From positions 1 through 40,706 of the IMG/VR virus record IMGVR_UViG_3300028829_005686: DNA of 40,706 nt; one strand, written 5' to 3'. Below the pieces are notes generated by a model that searched no databases, was not told the DNA's origin, and saw nothing but the letters and a program-made list of their open reading frames with translations. The position numbers and the translations under genes were made by a program. Below are positions 7,915 through 16,640 of the stretch, in pieces. Numbering within the stretch: the first letter of the stretch is position 1; each line of letters starts with the position of its first letter. This DNA comes from a virus.

Positions 7915-9597
7915 ATGAGTACAAGTAATCTATGTCAAAAGTCGTCTCATGTTGTTCGTATTGGAACATCGTTTAAAGAAGAGCCTTTTAATGTTACGGA
8001 CATAGATCGCCCTCTAAGCGATTTAACACAACAATTTTTAACTGGTGTTACATTCGGAGAAAATTACAGCGATCCTATTACAACAGCCGTTAGAGAATAC
8101 GGAGAGGATAATTTTTATAAATCTGTCGCGGATATAAACACTTATTTTGTACGTGAAGACCTTAGAGCATTTGTAACCGATGAAGATACTCCTTTACTAA
8201 ATCAAAGAATACAAAGTGACTATGTATTCACACCAATTGAAATAGCAGAGTATATGAGAGAATTTGGATATACTCCAACAAGCCTTTCAAATCAAACACA
8301 AACCGTTTCAAATAAAATACCAAAAGAATTAGAAGCCTTCTATACTAAAAGCTTTACGAGTAGTTCCATGGGAAGTTTTTGTGGTTTATTACCTAATGTG
8401 TTTGGAGCTATCGGAGTATTTTTTACTGGATTAAACGCGGTTGCAGATCTCGTTAATAAGTTAAAAAACTTTTCTTTAAATTTTTCATTGATTGCGTTAA
8501 TAGATCAACTCAAGAGCAAAATTTTAAATGTTATTGATAAGAGTATAGAAAAAGTACAAAACGTAATAGAAAATGTTTCTATGGAAAACGTAATAAAACA
8601 AACGAATAAGTTTGCCAATGATGTAATCGGTAAAGAATTTGCAAGAGTTAAAGAAACGGCACAAAGTTTCTTTGATGGTACTGCCGTTGATGATTTTAAG
8701 TCAAAGATCAAAGCTCTTATTGATTACGCTGTTGGTATTTTCAAAAACCCTACGCTCGAAGAAATACAATATCTTATGTTTCGCTTTTGTGGATTTATAT
8801 CTCAAGTAGAACAAGGACTTGATGGATTAAAACAACCGGTTAACGATTATGTAAATGTTTACAATCAATCACAGGCTGCCTTAGCCGCGAGTAGCGCATA
8901 CAATACACTTCAAGCCATTAGGGCTGGTGCAATTCGTTATGATCAAGATAAAAGAGAAGAAGGTATAAATACAGGTATAGAAGTAGCGAAAAATAATAAA
9001 ACTGAATGGCAAGAACCAGTTTCGAGTCCTGAATATGAAAATATTACTAAATGGAATGATGGCGCAGGTGATAGTAAAATAGAATTTGCAATGTTTGACA
9101 AATACGAATGGCAAGGTTTAGATATAAGTGTAAGATCTAAACTTATGAGGGTACAAAAAGAATTTGGTAAACCGCTTGTAATACTAAAAGGCAGAACAAA
9201 TCGCCCTAGTCCTGAAGATTATGAAGATGTACATGATACTGGGAAAGCAATTGATTTAAGATGGGCTGGATATAATGTCTCAACGCGTGAAAAATTTATT
9301 GAAATTGCAATACGAAACGGGTTTGCCGGAATTGGTAGATATGTAGATTTCGTTCATATTAATGTTGGCTCTAGAAGAGAATGGAGCAATGGCTTAAGTC
9401 CAGACGATCCGTATTATCAATATTCATATGACCAAGATTATGAAGAACTATATGGTAGGGCAAACAAAGCTGAAGATGTACAAGTTCTGACGGGTGTTTA
9501 TAGTGGCAAATATAAGGATGGCGATATAGTATCGTTCCAAGGTAGTCAATACAGGGTAGATGAATTTGAAGAAACATACAATTTAGTTCCATTATGA
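7915..9597 (+). CDS. Baseplate-associated structural protein with C-terminal M15-type peptidase domain
   Basis: This 560-residue protein begins 18 bases after the spike gene with a clear AGGAG site. The N-terminal half is unrecognised: residues 1-130 are mixed, about 150-180 are Gly/Phe-rich and hydrophobic, and about 195-260 are amphipathic helix with heptad-like Ile/Val/Leu. The C-terminal part carries an M15 / VanY-like zinc peptidase signature: VHDTGKAIDLRW with H440 and D447, then GIGRYVDFVHINV with H481. Such D-Ala-D-Ala-type peptidases cut peptidoglycan stem peptides. After residue 500 there is a short beta-rich tail. Placement beside the spike suggests a second virion-borne wall hydrolase acting with the spike's transglycosylase-like domain. 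The fold is confident; the role in the virion is inference. Confidence 0.75.
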   Translation: MSTSNLCQKSSHVVRIGTSFKEEPFNVTDIDRPLSDLTQQFLTGVTFGENYSDPITTAVREYGEDNFYKSVADINTYFVREDLRAFVTDEDTPLLNQRIQSDYVFTPIEIAEYMREFGYTPTSLSNQTQTVSNKIPKELEAFYTKSFTSSSMGSFCGLLPNVFGAIGVFFTGLNAVADLVNKLKNFSLNFSLIALIDQLKSKILNVIDKSIEKVQNVIENVSMENVIKQTNKFANDVIGKEFARVKETAQSFFDGTAVDDFKSKIKALIDYAVGIFKNPTLEEIQYLMFRFCGFISQVEQGLDGLKQPVNDYVNVYNQSQAALAASSAYNTLQAIRAGAIRYDQDKREEGINTGIEVAKNNKTEWQEPVSSPEYENITKWNDGAGDSKIEFAMFDKYEWQGLDISVRSKLMRVQKEFGKPLVILKGRTNRPSPEDYEDVHDTGKAIDLRWAGYNVSTREKFIEIAIRNGFAGIGRYVDFVHINVGSRREWSNGLSPDDPYYQYSYDQDYEELYGRANKAEDVQVLTGVYSGKYKDGDIVSFQGSQYRVDEFEETYNLVPL

Positions 9598-9608
9598 TAG
9601 CAAAGTCA

Positions 9609-9616
9609 TATAAATA
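9609..9616 (+). promoter_or_regulatory. T4-type late promoter box (TATAAATA) before gp25
   Basis: An exact TATAAATA lies 25 bases before the gp25 start, in one of the few non-coding gaps of the region. An AAGGA ribosome site follows at 9629-9633. Confidence 0.7.
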
Positions 9617-9641
9617 CTTAGGTACAGCAAGGAAAAAATAG

Positions 9642-10058
9642 ATGGTAGTACAATTAGTTACACCACAGATTAAGAAGCAAAAGTTATATTCAGACTTTCA
9701 TAAAGATCTGTCTCTTAATCCTATTTCTGGTGATGTGGCGGTAAAGACAAATGAAGAAGCTGTAAAAGAATCTATTAAAAACTTAATTCTAACAGATCGC
9801 GGCGAACGTTTATTTCAACCATATATTGGTGGAAACGTTCGTGCCATGTTATTTGAAAATAATACACCAGCAACAATAAAATTACTTCAAGAACAAATTA
9901 AAGATACGATAAAGTTATACGAAAAGAGAGCCACCCTTGTAGATGTTGAAGTTACATCTGCGTTGGATGAAAGCACCATTCGTGTTTTAATATATTTTTA
10001 CATAAACAGTGTCGAACAACCAATATCACTTACAGTATTTCTCGAGAGGACTAGATAG
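9642..10058 (+). CDS. 25: gp25 baseplate wedge protein
   Basis: This 138-residue protein has the gp25/TssE/GpW core: DLSLNPISGDVAVKTNEEAV, then ILTDRGERLFQPYIGG and a later basic motif. The length matches T4 gp25 (132 residues). gp25 is a sheath-like wedge protein that initiates sheath assembly at the baseplate. The usual EPR motif of the family appears here as E94-K95-R96 (LYEKRATLVDVEV), a Pro-to-Lys change. The gp6 gene follows directly, its ATG adjoining the gp25 TAG, which is the conserved 25-6 order in marine T4-type phages. A late promoter box lies upstream. Confidence 0.92.
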   Translation: MVVQLVTPQIKKQKLYSDFHKDLSLNPISGDVAVKTNEEAVKESIKNLILTDRGERLFQPYIGGNVRAMLFENNTPATIKLLQEQIKDTIKLYEKRATLVDVEVTSALDESTIRVLIYFYINSVEQPISLTVFLERTR

Positions 10059-11846
10059 ATGGCAACTAAACCTATAAATGAACTAGATTTTACAGCCATT
10101 AAGCAGCAGTTCATTTCGCATTTACAAAACCAAACGCAGTTTAAAGACTACGATTTTACCGGTTCAAACATGAACGTTCTTCTTGATGTTCTTGCCTATA
10201 ATACGTATCAGAATAATTTCTATACGAATATGGCAATCAATGAAATGTTTCTTGACTCTGCGGTACTTAAAAATTCAACTGTTTCACACGCAAAAGAATT
10301 AAATTATTTACCAAGATCTCGCACTTCAGCAAAAGCTGTTGTTGCCTTAACTATCACGGATCCTACAGAGACTTCAAAGAACATAACTATTCCAAAGTAT
10401 ACTGAATTTACAGCTACTTATCAAGGAAACGCCTTTACTTTTATTACAAATAAAACATACATTGCAAGAAAGAACACAACAGGAACATTTGTTGCTACTG
10501 GTGTTGAAGTGTACGAAGGAGAAATCCTTACAAATTTTGAAAAGGATGGATTTTTCCTTGATGACGAAAACTTTCTCAGATGTAATCTCACAAACGATAA
10601 TATAGACACAAGTACTATTGAGGTTTTTGTAGATGACGAGGCAACCGAAGGTCAGAACCAATATTATTATACGGCTGACATATTTGGAGTTACTCCAACA
10701 AGCAAAGTATTTTACTTGTCTCCACATTTTGACGATCAGTATACTATATACTTTGGTAGGAATATATATGGAAAACAGCCTGAGCCTGATATTGATGTAA
10801 AGGTTCAATACAGAATAACGAGTGGAGCTGAAGCAAATGGCGCTTCAGGATTCTCAACGAGCTTTAGACAAAATGTTTCAGTCACAACTGTAAGTGCTGC
10901 GGCTGGCGGCGCCGAAAGAGAAAGCATAGATAGTATTAAATTCTTTGCTCCCAAGTCAATACAAATTCAAGAAAGAGCAGTTACAGCGAGTGACTATGAC
11001 GTTCTTTTAAGACAAAGATTTCCTGAGATACGCTCAGTTTCAGTATACGGTGGAGATGAATTAAGCCCACCGCAATATGGTAAGGTAGCTATTTCAGTTA
11101 ACCTACAAGGAGAAGGTGTTCTATCAGAAACAAACGAATATGAGTATGTAAGATATTTGGCAGACAAGAGTCCGCTTACTATTGAACCGATATTTGTTGA
11201 TCCTGAATTCTTGTATGTGGAAACTATTGTTGATGTAACTTATTCGAGAAAATTAACAAATAAATCTACACTTGAGCTCGAAGCATTAATAAGACAAGCT
11301 ATTCTTTCGTATAACTCTACAACATTAGATGATTTTGGTAAGACTCTTCGTTCGTCAAAACTTATCACTGCTATAGATGCATTAGATGAAAGCATACTAG
11401 GATCAGACCTTTGTGTTAATCCTATTATTGAATATGCACCTACATTAGATTTAACTTTAAACCCAAGCTTTAAGTTTAACGAGAAACTTGTAAAACCGTA
11501 TCCGTATCGGGCAACAACTGGATTTTCTGACTTTAAGCCTTCAATAGTAAGTTCAACATTTACATATTCTGGAATTATATCAAAGCTACAAGATGACGGC
11601 GATGGGAATATGAGAATTATCAATACGAGCGCCACAAACCCAGAAATTATTAATCCTTCTATAGGAACGGTAGATTATACTACCGGGGAAATTAAATTAA
11701 TTAACTTTGCAGTTGAAGCCTTTTCTGGATCTGCAATTAAAATATACGCCGCAACAAGTTCTTCAAATGTTACTGCTCCTAAGAGTAGGATTTTAACAAT
11801 AAGAGATGAAGATATTCTTATTAACTTTATAGAGTCCAAAGAATAA
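10059..11846 (+). CDS. 6: gp6 baseplate wedge protein
   Basis: This 595-residue protein opens ATKPINELDFTAIKQQF and continues with YDFTGSNMNVLLDVLAYNTY and LDSAVLKNSTVSHAKELNYL, a clear signature of T4 gp6 (baseplate J-like superfamily). T4 gp6 is 660 residues and forms the dimeric ring that ties wedges around the hub. The middle shows RAVTASDYDVLLRQRFPEI, also typical of baseplate-J proteins. It abuts gp25 and overlaps the next gene by one base (TAATG). Start is fixed by the preceding stop and the conserved N-terminus. Confidence 0.92.
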   Translation: MATKPINELDFTAIKQQFISHLQNQTQFKDYDFTGSNMNVLLDVLAYNTYQNNFYTNMAINEMFLDSAVLKNSTVSHAKELNYLPRSRTSAKAVVALTITDPTETSKNITIPKYTEFTATYQGNAFTFITNKTYIARKNTTGTFVATGVEVYEGEILTNFEKDGFFLDDENFLRCNLTNDNIDTSTIEVFVDDEATEGQNQYYYTADIFGVTPTSKVFYLSPHFDDQYTIYFGRNIYGKQPEPDIDVKVQYRITSGAEANGASGFSTSFRQNVSVTTVSAAAGGAERESIDSIKFFAPKSIQIQERAVTASDYDVLLRQRFPEIRSVSVYGGDELSPPQYGKVAISVNLQGEGVLSETNEYEYVRYLADKSPLTIEPIFVDPEFLYVETIVDVTYSRKLTNKSTLELEALIRQAILSYNSTTLDDFGKTLRSSKLITAIDALDESILGSDLCVNPIIEYAPTLDLTLNPSFKFNEKLVKPYPYRATTGFSDFKPSIVSSTFTYSGIISKLQDDGDGNMRIINTSATNPEIINPSIGTVDYTTGEIKLINFAVEAFSGSAIKIYAATSSSNVTAPKSRILTIRDEDILINFIESKE

Positions 11847-14098
11847 TGGCAATAGATAAATTAATTTCGTTTCACATTGAGAAACAATTTCCTGCGATAT
11901 ATCGTGAAGACGGTGCAGAGCTTGTTCAGTTTGTAAAAGAATATTATAAATTCTTAGAAACAAATACGAATCAGTCTTTATATAACGGTAGACGTATATA
12001 TGAATATCGTGATATTGATACGACACTTGAAAGAATGTTGTTATTTTTTAAAAATAAGTATCTATCAGATCTTTCTTTTAACGACACTACAGTTCGTATT
12101 ATTATAAAAAACATATTAGGATTATATCGCCGTAAAGGTACAAAGGATGGTTTGGAATTATTCTTTCAACTTTTTTACGATGAAACAATAAAGGTATATA
12201 ATCCTTCACGAGATATGCTTCGGCCGTCCGACTCTAAATGGAAAAAAGGTCGCTATCTTCAAATGTTCCCAAACGACGGGGTATTTACATCCACAAGAAA
12301 TGATCTTGAATATTCTTATCAAGACATTGTAGGAAAAAATATTATCGGAGAAGCTTCAAAGGCGAAAGCAGTCGTTGATAAAATTAACATAATCATTTTA
12401 AATAATTCTGTTATACCGATTGTGTTTATTAATGATATTACAGGTGACTTTATAGGACTAGAAGGAATTGTTAGTGTTATTGATGGTATACCTGTAAGAT
12501 TTGGCATTATAGATGGATCTTTATCCGCAATAGATGTTGATACAAAATTTAAAGGTACTCTTAATAATAATATAGGTGATATTGTTACCTTTAATAGTGT
12601 TTCCGAGTCAATAGGTGCTCGTGGATTAGTTACAGCCGTAACGGAAGAATTTACTGGAATTGTTGAATATGATGTATTAGATGGCGGATGGGGTTATTCT
12701 ACTGCCTCAACAAAACTACTAGTATCTAATCAAGTTATATTCATGGACAACACAGACTTAAATTTTACGCTTCTTGAAAGACTTGAAGACACAAACGGTA
12801 ATACTGGTGTTGTCATAGGACAAACCGATTTGCTCGTGGCAGTTAAAGCCGATGCCAACACAGAATTCTCGGATAGCTATGTTATATCAACTGTAGATCG
12901 TACTACTAACGTTACACTTAATTCACTATCCGGTTCAACGGCGATTAGGGTAGTTGAAAAAAATGAAACATCACCTGGTGATCTTTTCCCTGATACTTTG
13001 GATGCAAACGACGTTAAACTAGCCGAGATAACAAATACCGAAACAGTATCACTCATATTCGATGTGATAGGAGATTTTGTAAATGTCCCTCTTAATTCTT
13101 CGGATTATAATGCGGTGGGTCCGGCGGCGAAAGCGATGACTGGGACCGCATCCCCTGTCACTATAGCAACTCCACTTAATACCGCGTTTGATTTAAGCGC
13201 CGTGGATATTGGAACAATTGTAAGATTTGATAATATTAATCCTGGTACCGATTACGTTAATGATGTATTTTCATTGGCGTATGATACTCGGACCACATTG
13301 TTTGAAAGAAAACCGCAAGAAGTTACTCTACAAGATATTCCTGCTACATTAAATATTGGTGATGAAGTTACACAAGGATCGGTTAACGGTAAGGTCATTG
13401 CGATACAGGATACAACTATTACGATAATTCCGTTCTCGTATTATGGATTTAATTCTACTACGCCGGTTGTTTTCGGCGGTGAGAATTGGCCTATCGTTGG
13501 TCTTTCCACAAAGTTTGATTCTATTAACTTTGCAGGGTATAATGCTGATATAGAATCTATAACAAATTTTGGCGTAGGAAGAATTACTAATATTGATATT
13601 ATCGATTCAGGTTATGGTTATCGTCATAAAGAAGTTGTAGATGTAATAGATTCAACAGGAAGAACTGCAACAAGAGGCACGATATCGGCTCGAGCGCAAG
13701 GCTCAACTGGCGGATACTGGGCATCACTAGATTCTCATTTAAATGGATACACTAGCAAAAACGGCGCGCTGGAATATTTTGACTCAGGTAAACGTGTACA
13801 AGATAGTGAATATTATCAAGAGTATTCGTATGAAATTCAATCTAAACTTGATACAAGACAATATGAAGAAAACTTAAAAGAGATAACTCACGTAGCTGGT
13901 ACAAAGCTGTTTGGAAGATTTAACCTTGAAGATAATGTAGAGTCAAAAGCGGATATAGATCGAGTGCAAATAGTTGTAGACGGTGTACCATTACCGGTTG
14001 TACCAATTGGTACAACGGCTGAAGCTTCAATACGATATGTGACATCAGACACTAATAAAATAACAGCAGACGGATTTGTAGAAGGTCACGCCGAATAA
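11846..14098 (+). CDS. Large structural protein in the gp7 position, probable baseplate wedge
   Basis: This 750-residue protein begins with a helical domain (residues 1-125): FHIEKQFPAIYREDGAELVQ, FVKEYYKFLETN and GLYRRKGTKDGLELFFQLFY. This N-terminus is common in a protein following gp6 in marine T4-type phages. The rest, about 130-640, is a series of beta-rich segments with repeated Gly-Tyr-Gly and Asp-Gly turns (DGGWGYSTAST, DSGYGYRHKEVVD), like small Ig- or OB-like modules. The C-terminal part carries LFGRFNLEDNVESKADID. The gene holds the place of T4 gene 7, which encodes the largest wedge protein (1032 residues). gp7 identity is inferred from order, not from residues I can match. It overlaps gp6 by one base. 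Confidence 0.6.
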   Translation: MAIDKLISFHIEKQFPAIYREDGAELVQFVKEYYKFLETNTNQSLYNGRRIYEYRDIDTTLERMLLFFKNKYLSDLSFNDTTVRIIIKNILGLYRRKGTKDGLELFFQLFYDETIKVYNPSRDMLRPSDSKWKKGRYLQMFPNDGVFTSTRNDLEYSYQDIVGKNIIGEASKAKAVVDKINIIILNNSVIPIVFINDITGDFIGLEGIVSVIDGIPVRFGIIDGSLSAIDVDTKFKGTLNNNIGDIVTFNSVSESIGARGLVTAVTEEFTGIVEYDVLDGGWGYSTASTKLLVSNQVIFMDNTDLNFTLLERLEDTNGNTGVVIGQTDLLVAVKADANTEFSDSYVISTVDRTTNVTLNSLSGSTAIRVVEKNETSPGDLFPDTLDANDVKLAEITNTETVSLIFDVIGDFVNVPLNSSDYNAVGPAAKAMTGTASPVTIATPLNTAFDLSAVDIGTIVRFDNINPGTDYVNDVFSLAYDTRTTLFERKPQEVTLQDIPATLNIGDEVTQGSVNGKVIAIQDTTITIIPFSYYGFNSTTPVVFGGENWPIVGLSTKFDSINFAGYNADIESITNFGVGRITNIDIIDSGYGYRHKEVVDVIDSTGRTATRGTISARAQGSTGGYWASLDSHLNGYTSKNGALEYFDSGKRVQDSEYYQEYSYEIQSKLDTRQYEENLKEITHVAGTKLFGRFNLEDNVESKADIDRVQIVVDGVPLPVVPIGTTAEASIRYVTSDTNKITADGFVEGHAE

Positions 14099-14103
14099 CG
14101 GCA

Positions 14104-14111
14104 GATAAATA
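14104..14111 (+). promoter_or_regulatory. Late promoter-like box (GATAAATA)
   Basis: The box matches TATAAATA at 7 of 8 positions and lies 28 bases before the 207-residue fibre gene, in a 41-base gap. Confidence 0.45.
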
Positions 14112-14139
14112 AATCAAACTCTAAAACGAGAGAAGAGAT

Positions 14140-14763
14140 ATGGCAAAACAAACAATTAATATTGGTAGTGTCGCAAACGATGGCACCGGTGATCCATTAC
14201 GATCGGCTTTTGATAAAGTAAACGATAATTTTGATGAATTGTATGCAACTAGTACATTTTCAGGAAGTTATACCGATCTTACAAACAAACCATCCTCAAT
14301 AACAAGCTTTGGTATTACTGATGGAACCGCAGGTCATGTATTAACAACGGACGGGTCTGCAGGATTTACGTTTGCAAGTAAAACACCGACTAGAACATCT
14401 GTATCCGCAACAACAGCATCACTTGCTAACGACGCACAAGGTGCCTCGGATATTACAGGATTTAAATCTTATTCACTCATGTCTATTCAAACGGACCGAG
14501 CTGCGTGGGTAAGGTTATATACCACAACCGCGGCAAGAACTGCTGACACATCAAGAACACAAGGAGTAGATCCATCACCAAGCGCCGGGGTAATTGCAGA
14601 AGTAATTACATCAGGAGCCGCGACGGTAGCGTTTACTCCTGCAGTGTTAGGATTTAATAACGAGTCTACACCCACAACAGTAATACCTGCTTTAATTAAA
14701 AATCTCTCTGGATCAACTTCAGCTGTTGAAGTTACCTTGCAGATATTGCAATTGGAGAGCTAA
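14140..14763 (+). CDS. Short tail-fibre-like structural protein (207 aa)
   Basis: The first 35 residues, INIGSVANDGTGDPLRSAFD followed by KVNDNFDELY, form an attachment module found at the N-terminus of many phage fibre proteins. Residues 38-65 carry SGSYTDLTNKPSSITSFGIT and a THATDG-type repeat (HVLTTDGSAGFTF), typical of trimeric fibre shafts. The C-terminal 120 residues are Ser/Thr/Ala-rich and beta-rich and lack a known domain. The gene ends in TAA directly followed by the protease ATG. The most likely role is a small baseplate-attached fibre or a collar or whisker-like component. The module call is firm; the function of the C-terminal domain is unknown. Confidence 0.68.
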   Translation: MAKQTINIGSVANDGTGDPLRSAFDKVNDNFDELYATSTFSGSYTDLTNKPSSITSFGITDGTAGHVLTTDGSAGFTFASKTPTRTSVSATTASLANDAQGASDITGFKSYSLMSIQTDRAAWVRLYTTTAARTADTSRTQGVDPSPSAGVIAEVITSGAATVAFTPAVLGFNNESTPTTVIPALIKNLSGSTSAVEVTLQILQLES

Positions 14764-16596
14764 ATGAAAAAGGTTGCTAACGTTATTCTTATTGAAGGCA
14801 CTGATGAAGATGCATTTATAGCGTCTTTTGCAGATAACGAAAACGTTGAACTAAAAAACCCAATTCGCTCTATCCCAACACTTTTAACTATGAATGTTGA
14901 GGAGGACTATATTGATACTCTTAAAGAAAATGAAATGGTGTCAGACGTTGAAACTAACGATCATGATCCGATTCCTTTTGGTCTTACTTATGAAACACAA
15001 ACAGGAACTGTTGTAACAGAACGAACTGATATATTTACATCAAATAATAACGGGTTTTCTTATATGCCTTTACAGCTGTATGATGACGTTGACATACACC
15101 AGCAAACAGATATTATTGGGAACGACCCAGATGACGACGCAGATCAATTATCAAACGTAAATTATTATTCAGCGTTTTTTGGTAAGAATGTTGACTTTGT
15201 TGCTCTCGAGGTTGGGCCTGTAAGTTCATCATATAACAATTATCAGTCCGATCCGCATCCAGATTTTACGGACCCAGATAATCCAACTAACTCTAGATTT
15301 ATACCAACAGATTGGCCTGATCTTGAAGCACCTGCAAACAACCAAGCAACAAATGGAAATTATTTTACTAGTCATGGTATAGGAGTATTAAGTGCCGCGG
15401 CTGGTAGATATTGCGGATTTGCCAAAAAAGCAAATATGTATATGGTTTCTTTAGAAGGTGATGACAACAGTCCTATAGAGTGTATAAACGCAATCATTTC
15501 ATGGCATAATAGTAAACCAAATAATCCTGATACCGGTGTACCAAATCCAACAATAATGAATAATAGTTGGGGATATACTGTAGACCATTATTGGTTTATT
15601 GAAATTGATGATATTGATTCTATAGAAACACCGGCAGGCACTGTTAATAGGCCAGGTGCCTCTTGGGGTACAGATTTCAGCTCGTTTGTAGCCGCAAATA
15701 TTTTACCAAAGCGTTTAAGAAAACCTGATAATAGTTGGGCGTGGGTAATATCGTTTCCGTTAAACCCGACATATACTTCTTTAAAAACTGCTATGGATGC
15801 GGCATGGGATGCTGGGATTACAATTATAAATTCTGCAGGAAACGCTAGCGCGGTATATGCAAAGTCTGATGATCCTGAATTTAATAATCTTTGTAGGACG
15901 ACTGCAAATCCGCTTACCTATTATACAAGAAGCACAAATTCATTTAGTCAAATCACTTCAATAAATACGAATACGAGTACACAAGGAAATTTAGTTTGGT
16001 ATACACATCGCTTATACGGTCCTGCAGGATCTACAAGAGACAAAGCTATTGATGTTGCGGCTGGACAAAATTCTCAGAAGTATCCTATTCTTGACACTTA
16101 TTCTTCTAGGGGAAAAGGAGTTGATATAGTAGGAAAAGGTTCTGATAGTTATACTGCGTATCCTATATATACTATGGCTGACGGGAAGTGGGGTTATTTC
16201 GGTGGAACATCGTGTGCTGCTCCTAGCGTTGCAGGAAAGGCCGCTTGTGAAATGGAGAAATATTTTTATTATAACGGTAACTGGCCAACCCCAAATCAAG
16301 TAAAAGACATAATTGTAAATCAAGCCAAAAGTGAAGGCTATGGTGTTGAAAGTACTAATTGGTCTGCAGTGGGTAATCCTGATACTAATTTTGTGGTAAC
16401 AGAAGATGAAGATGGAGACATACTTGCAAAGGTTGAAGTTGGTATGGCAATAAATGGTGGTTTAGCATACTCAGATTTGGCAGGTACTACCGCCTTAAGG
16501 TCATTCTTTAATGCGCAAGGATTTAATAGATCAAATACTACAGGTTCCCGGCCAACAAGCGGCAGTGTATATCCTAGACCACGCATAAGAAGATAA
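14764..16596 (+). CDS. Subtilisin-like (S8) serine protease, virion-associated
   Basis: This 610-residue protein has an N-terminal about 68 residues (VANVILIEGTDEDAFIASFA) that resemble an inhibitor-I9-like propeptide. The catalytic domain spans about 130-530: SHGIGVLSAAAGR with H204, NNSWGYTVD, an oxyanion-type ITIINSAGN, and GYFGGTSCAAPSVAGKAA with S483. At the place of the catalytic Asp (normally in a DTG-like motif) the sequence reads VDFVALEVGP, giving E149. There is no secretion signal. It starts directly after the fibre gene's stop, suggesting coupled expression, and sits between fibre and baseplate genes, so processing of a virion protein or degradation of a host surface protein are possible roles. 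The C-terminal 70 residues are Ser/Arg-rich. The family call is strong; activity and target are unknown. Confidence 0.82.
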   Translation: MKKVANVILIEGTDEDAFIASFADNENVELKNPIRSIPTLLTMNVEEDYIDTLKENEMVSDVETNDHDPIPFGLTYETQTGTVVTERTDIFTSNNNGFSYMPLQLYDDVDIHQQTDIIGNDPDDDADQLSNVNYYSAFFGKNVDFVALEVGPVSSSYNNYQSDPHPDFTDPDNPTNSRFIPTDWPDLEAPANNQATNGNYFTSHGIGVLSAAAGRYCGFAKKANMYMVSLEGDDNSPIECINAIISWHNSKPNNPDTGVPNPTIMNNSWGYTVDHYWFIEIDDIDSIETPAGTVNRPGASWGTDFSSFVAANILPKRLRKPDNSWAWVISFPLNPTYTSLKTAMDAAWDAGITIINSAGNASAVYAKSDDPEFNNLCRTTANPLTYYTRSTNSFSQITSINTNTSTQGNLVWYTHRLYGPAGSTRDKAIDVAAGQNSQKYPILDTYSSRGKGVDIVGKGSDSYTAYPIYTMADGKWGYFGGTSCAAPSVAGKAACEMEKYFYYNGNWPTPNQVKDIIVNQAKSEGYGVESTNWSAVGNPDTNFVVTEDEDGDILAKVEVGMAINGGLAYSDLAGTTALRSFFNAQGFNRSNTTGSRPTSGSVYPRPRIRR

Positions 16597-16598
16597 TG

Positions 16599-16606
16599 AA
16601 TAAATA
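16599..16606 (+). promoter_or_regulatory. Late promoter-like box (AATAAATA)
   Basis: The box matches TATAAATA at 7 of 8 positions, lies 2 bases after the protease stop and 34 bases before the gp8-like gene. Confidence 0.45.
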
Positions 16607-16640
16607 TAAAAACAAATAAGAAAACGAACGAAGGTAAAAA

